A DNA stretch of 32,525 bases from Vulcanimicrobiia bacterium. Lineage in GTDB: Bacteria; Vulcanimicrobiota; Vulcanimicrobiia; Eremiobacterales; Eremiobacteraceae. Numbering within the stretch: position 1 is the stretch's first letter; each line of letters starts with the position of its first letter. The position numbers and the translations under genes were made by a program. The notes beneath the pieces are model-generated. The model was given only the letters and a program-made list of their open reading frames with translations, made no database searches and was not told where the DNA came from. Below, in pieces: positions 29,629 to 32,525 of the stretch. The DNA is taken from the NCBI GenBank assembly GCA_025450855.1, contig JANWLL010000097.1, forward strand, positions 1-32,525. The letters run 5' to 3'.

Positions 29629-31165
29629 CGTACACCATCTTCACCGTCGTGCCCCCTTGGGACATGTTGACCTCGACGCCGTCCATCAAAGACCGGATTA
29701 TCGACAGGCCGTGGCCCCGGCCGTCGCGCCGAGCGCGGCGCCAAACACCGCTGTCCTCTACGGTGCTGATGATCCTCCGCTTGTCGCGTACGACTCGGAC
29801 CGACAGCGTTCCCGGCTCCCGCAGGTAACCGTGCTCGATGACGTTGTTGACCGCTTCGCCGATAGCGACGTTCAGCGCGAACCGCTGATCGTCCGCTAGC
29901 CCCGCCGTCCGTGCAAATCGAGACACGGACTGGCGGACGAGCCGCGAGGCGATCGGCACCGCTGTGAAACGGAGATCGATGGCTTCGGTCGGCGCTTCGG
30001 CGACGGCGAGCGCGAGTATCGCGATGTCGTCGCGATTCTGCCGTGGTCCGAGCACGCGTTCGCGGATCGCCGCCGCCGGATCGGCGGACGGCCGGACCGC
30101 CTCGTGCGCGACCGCGTCGAGCACTTGGCGCTCTCCGCCGAGCACGTCGCGATCGCACTCGATGAGCCCGTCCGTGTAGAGCACGAGGAGCGACCCGGAA
30201 GGGATGGTCACGGTCCACGAGCGTTGCGCCTCTACCGGCTCGACGCCGAGCGGTATACCGGCGATCGGCAGTTGCTCGGCCATACCCTCGACCGTTCCGA
30301 GCACCGGCGGAGGATGGCCGGCGCTCGCGTATGTGAACGTCTTCCCGTCGTAGATGCCGAACAGCGCGGTCACCATCGTCGGTTCCGGTCGGAGCATGAG
30401 AAGGCGGTTGGCCATGTCGAGGACAGCCGCCGGATCGCGGTTCTCCATCGCCGCGACACGGAACGTCTGCCGCACCTCGCCGACGATGACGGCGGCTTTG
30501 AGCCCATGGCCGGCCACGTCGCCGATCGAGAGTACCGTGCGTCCATCCGGAAGATCGAATGCGTCGTACCAATCGCCGCCGATGTCCGCCTCGTCGGTCG
30601 CGGGCGCATACGACGCGTAGAACGTGTAGTGCTCGCCTGACGGCAGTGTCTCGGGCAGCAAAGCTCGCTGGAAGCTGCGCGAGACGCGCCGCTCGCGCAT
30701 GAATCGGTGCGCGTTGTCGATCGCCGCCGCTATCCTGGCAGCGAATTCTTCGACCAGGGCCTCGTCGATCTCAGGTCCTGCGGATCCCGACGCGCGGACG
30801 AGCGCGAGCGCCCCCACCCGATGGGGACCGGCTTTGATCGCCCGCGACACGAGAAGCGTCAGGTCTTCAGCGCGCCAATCGGCGCCCGGGACCTCTTCGA
30901 GCGGTGCGGGCATCCCCGCCCCGGCCGCGCGCGCCGCTTCTATCGACGCGCGCTCAGAGCTGGTCGCTCCGGCGATATACGATCGGCGATCCAGGTCGGG
31001 CTGCTCGACGGTCTCAATCAGGCAGACCGCTTCGAACCGGCGGGCGGCGACGTCCGCGGCGGCGGGGAGCGACTGCGAAAGGTCCAGCGACGTCGCGAGC
31101 ACCTCACTCGCATCCGCCAGGAAGTTCGCCGCCCCTTCTGATCGTGTCCGGCCTAGCCTTGCCAT
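29585..31165 (-). CDS. GAF-SpoIIE phosphatase fused to an RsbW-type HATPase
   Basis: 526 residues: a GAF-like sensor region (about 10-155), PP2C/SpoIIE phosphatase (165-390) with GGDWYD (196-201), GDVAGHG (215-221), TDG (331-333) and RDD (378-380), and an HATPase (395-515) with E437/N441 (GEAVNNVIEH), EDSG (470-473) and GRGHGL (482-487). It is a soluble paralogue of the 809-residue protein, lacking the membrane and PAS parts, and sits on the same pattern: fusion first, then a STAS gene. It would sense a cytosolic signal and set the phosphorylation of its STAS partner. ATG at 31165. Confidence 0.92.
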   Translation of the reverse strand: MARLGRTRSEGAANFLADASEVLATSLDLSQSLPAAADVAARRFEAVCLIETVEQPDLDRRSYIAGATSSERASIEAARAAGAGMPAPLEEVPGADWRAEDLTLLVSRAIKAGPHRVGALALVRASGSAGPEIDEALVEEFAARIAAAIDNAHRFMRERRVSRSFQRALLPETLPSGEHYTFYASYAPATDEADIGGDWYDAFDLPDGRTVLSIGDVAGHGLKAAVIVGEVRQTFRVAAMENRDPAAVLDMANRLLMLRPEPTMVTALFGIYDGKTFTYASAGHPPPVLGTVEGMAEQLPIAGIPLGVEPVEAQRSWTVTIPSGSLLVLYTDGLIECDRDVLGGERQVLDAVAHEAVRPSADPAAAIRERVLGPRQNRDDIAILALAVAEAPTEAIDLRFTAVPIASRLVRQSVSRFARTAGLADDQRFALNVAIGEAVNNVIEHGYLREPGTLSVRVVRDKRRIISTVEDSGVWRRARRDGRGHGLSIIRSLMDGVEVNMSQGGTTVKMVYDVDRHPSSSGASAG

Positions 31166-31228
31166 CGCCTGTCTTCCCTACCAAGCAGGTTTGGCCCAGT
31201 CCTCTTCGAGGCACATGGTAAGAGCAGG

Positions 31229-31255
31229 CAAGCGACAGGATGAGGGTCGCTTGCG
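31229..31255. repeat. Inverted repeat between divergent signalling genes
   Basis: GCAAGCGAC (31229-31237) and GTCGCTTGC (31247-31255) are a perfect 9-bp inverted repeat with a 9-base gap (AGGATGAGG). It lies in the 142-base region between the SpoIIE fusion (-) and the poly-HAMP gene (+). It could be an operator for a dimeric regulator or a leader hairpin for either gene. A T5 run follows on the plus strand 10 bases later. Confidence 0.55.
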
Positions 31256-31307
31256 GTGACGCATTTTTGGACGGGCGCGGGCACGCGTCTTTTTCTTGGA
31301 GACGGAC

Positions 31308-32525
31308 ATGATACGCACGACGACATCGAACGGCGAGCATCACCACGCCGCACGCGGCCGTGACGAGCGCGCGCAGCGACGGCTGCTCAACGCGCTGCGC
31401 GCCGTGGCGCGCGGCAACTTCGCCGTCCGCCTGCCCGCGGACGATCCGTCGATCGACGGCGAGATCGCGAGCGCCTTCAACGAAGTCGTCGAACTCAACC
31501 AGCGCGTCGGCAAAGAGGTGGAGCGCGTCGCGACCGGCGTCGGACGCGACGGCCGCATCGCGCAGCGCGCATCGATCGGTGCGCTGTCCGGCTCGTGGGC
31601 GATGTACGTCGATGCGCTCAACTCGCTGATCGACGACCTATCGCAGCCGATCGCGGAGGTCTCTCGCGTCATCGGCTCAGTCGCGAAAGGCGATCTGTCG
31701 CAGCGCATGGCGCTCGACATCGCGGGCAGACCGGTCAAAGGCGAGTTCCTCCGCTCGAGCAAGATCGTCAACAAGATGGTCGACCAGCTGAGCGGCTTCG
31801 CCGTCGAAGTGACGCGCGTCGCGCGCGAAGTCGGCTCCGAGGGAAAGCTCGGCGGGCAAGCTCGGGTGCGTGCCGTCGCCGGGACCTGGAAAGACCTCAC
31901 CGACTCGGTCAACTGGATGGCCCGCAATCTGACGAACCAGGTGCGCAACATCGCAGAGGTGACGACCGCCGTCGCCCTCGGCGATCTTTCGAAGAAGATC
32001 ACCGTCGAAGCGAGCGGCGAGATCCTCCAGCTCAAAGACACGATCAACACGATGGTCGACCAGCTCAACGCGTTCGCCTCCGAGGTGACGCGTGTCGCCC
32101 GCGAGGTCGGCTCCGAAGGCAAGCTCGGCGGCCAGGCGCAGGTGCAAGGCGTCGCAGGCACCTGGAAAGATCTCACCGACTCGGTCAACTCGATGGCCGG
32201 CAACCTGACGAATCAGGTGCGCAACATCGCCGCGGTAACGACCGCCGTCGCCAACGGCGACCTGTCGAAGAAGATCACCGTCGACGTCCGCGGCGAGATC
32301 CTCGAGCTCAAAGACACGATCAACACGATGGTCGACCAGCTCAACGCGTTCGCCTCCGAGGTGACGCGCGTCGCACGCGAAGTCGGCTCCGAAGGCAAGC
32401 TCGGCGGCCAGGCGCAGGTGCAAGGCGTCGCAGGCACCTGGAAAGATCTCACCGACTCCGTCAACTCGATGGCCGGCAACCTGACGAATCAGGTGCGCAA
32501 CATCGCCGACGTGACGACCGCCGTC
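31308..32525 (+). CDS. Poly-HAMP signalling protein, N-terminal part (cut by window end)
   Basis: 406 residues are visible, open to the last base. There is no signal peptide or membrane helix; after a short His-containing N terminus come repeated HAMP units with motifs [36 protein letters not shown] and [11 protein letters not shown]. The 92-residue unit is the one found in Nik1-type group III hybrid histidine kinases and bacterial homologues, which usually continue with GAF, histidine kinase and receiver domains and respond to osmotic or envelope stress; that part is beyond the window. ATG at 31308 with GGAGA before it. Confidence 0.88.
   Translation, partial: MIRTTTSNGEHHHAARGRDERAQRRLLNALRAVARGNFAVRLPADDPSIDGEIASAFNEVVELNQRVGKEVERVATGVGRDGRIAQRASIGALSGSWAMYVDALNSLIDDLSQPIAEVSRVIGSVAKGDLSQRMALDIAGRPVKGEFLRSSKIVNKMVDQLSGFAVEVTRVAREVGSEGKLGGQARVRAVAGTWKDLTDSVNWMARNLTNQVRNIAEVTTAVALGDLSKKITVEASGEILQLKDTINTMVDQLNAFASEVTRVAREVGSEGKLGGQAQVQGVAGTWKDLTDSVNSMAGNLTNQVRNIAAVTTAVANGDLSKKITVDVRGEILELKDTINTMVDQLNAFASEVTRVAREVGSEGKLGGQAQVQGVAGTWKDLTDSVNSMAGNLTNQVRNIADVTTAV
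31791..32525 (+). repeat. 276-bp tandem coding repeats (HAMP units)
   Basis: Units begin at 31791, 32067 and 32343, a strict 276-base (92-codon) period. The 32067 and 32343 units are almost identical at DNA level over the visible part, with mostly silent changes; the first unit is more diverged. The last is cut by the window end. Confidence 0.9.

Noticed and set aside
31340-32423. Minus-strand frames with internal repeats opposite the HAMP array
   Set aside because: The repeats are only the complement of the HAMP coding repeats; no ribosome site or domain is visible.
1-32525. CRISPR arrays, insertion sequences, integrases or attachment sites
   Set aside because: No direct-repeat/spacer pattern, transposase, integrase or duplicated tRNA end was seen; the only tandem repeats are the HAMP coding units.

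Overview
The window is a chromosomal segment from a GC-rich bacterium (about two thirds GC by eye). It is densely coded, with many 4-base stop/start overlaps and frequent GTG and TTG starts. No rRNA, CRISPR array, prophage or insertion sequence is visible. A SigB/SpoIIE/STAS stress network, bacterial Ku/LigD, poly-HAMP signalling and a DUF177-rpmF-fab-ffh-rpsP cluster suggest an uncultured soil-type lineage. Eremiobacterota (WPS-2) or a similar phylum is a guess from gene content, not a demonstrated assignment.

Region 1 (1-11191, minus strand) is a housekeeping block. Read 5' to 3' it runs tRNA-Cys, recG, rsmD, coaD, a DivIVA/SepIVA-like coiled-coil gene, a PDZ-Lon membrane protease, then a consensus sigma-70 promoter (TTGACA-N17-TATAAT), then DUF177/yceD, rpmF, fabH, fabD, fabG, acpP, ffh, rpsP, khpA and the start of rimM. 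It links fatty acid synthesis to ribosome and SRP biogenesis. plsX, fabF, rnc, smc and ftsY, which often sit inside such clusters, are absent from these positions.

Region 2 (11245-16721) carries a SAM methyltransferase, a stand-alone moaA, and a four-gene operon: cupredoxin, metallophosphoesterase, ECF sigma factor and zinc-type anti-sigma factor. A DUF4397 lipoprotein gene follows. A shared GAACC-N16-YGTM motif lies before the operon and before the lipoprotein gene, consistent with an autoregulated ECF circuit. A 49-residue zinc-ribbon gene lies convergent to the anti-sigma gene.

Region 3 (16821-31165) looks like a general-stress island. It holds a SigB/SigF-type sigma factor, two PP2C(SpoIIE)-HATPase fusion proteins each coupled to a STAS protein, and a third, separate STAS protein. 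Small stress-type proteins (GlsB/YeaQ, lmo0937, DUF6496, a very acidic 46-mer, a Ser/Thr-rich membrane protein), a YihY/BrkB protein, an Nramp-related transporter with an altered metal site, and an NHEJ set (ku, ligase, PE-Pol) lie among them. At least four intergenic sites match GTTT-N15/16-GGGYAY, the SigB-type promoter. They lie before sigB itself, the free STAS gene, the acidic 46-mer and the lmo0937-type gene, so these probably form one autoregulated regulon.

Region 4 (31308-end) is the start of a long soluble poly-HAMP protein with 276-bp repeats, cut by the window edge.
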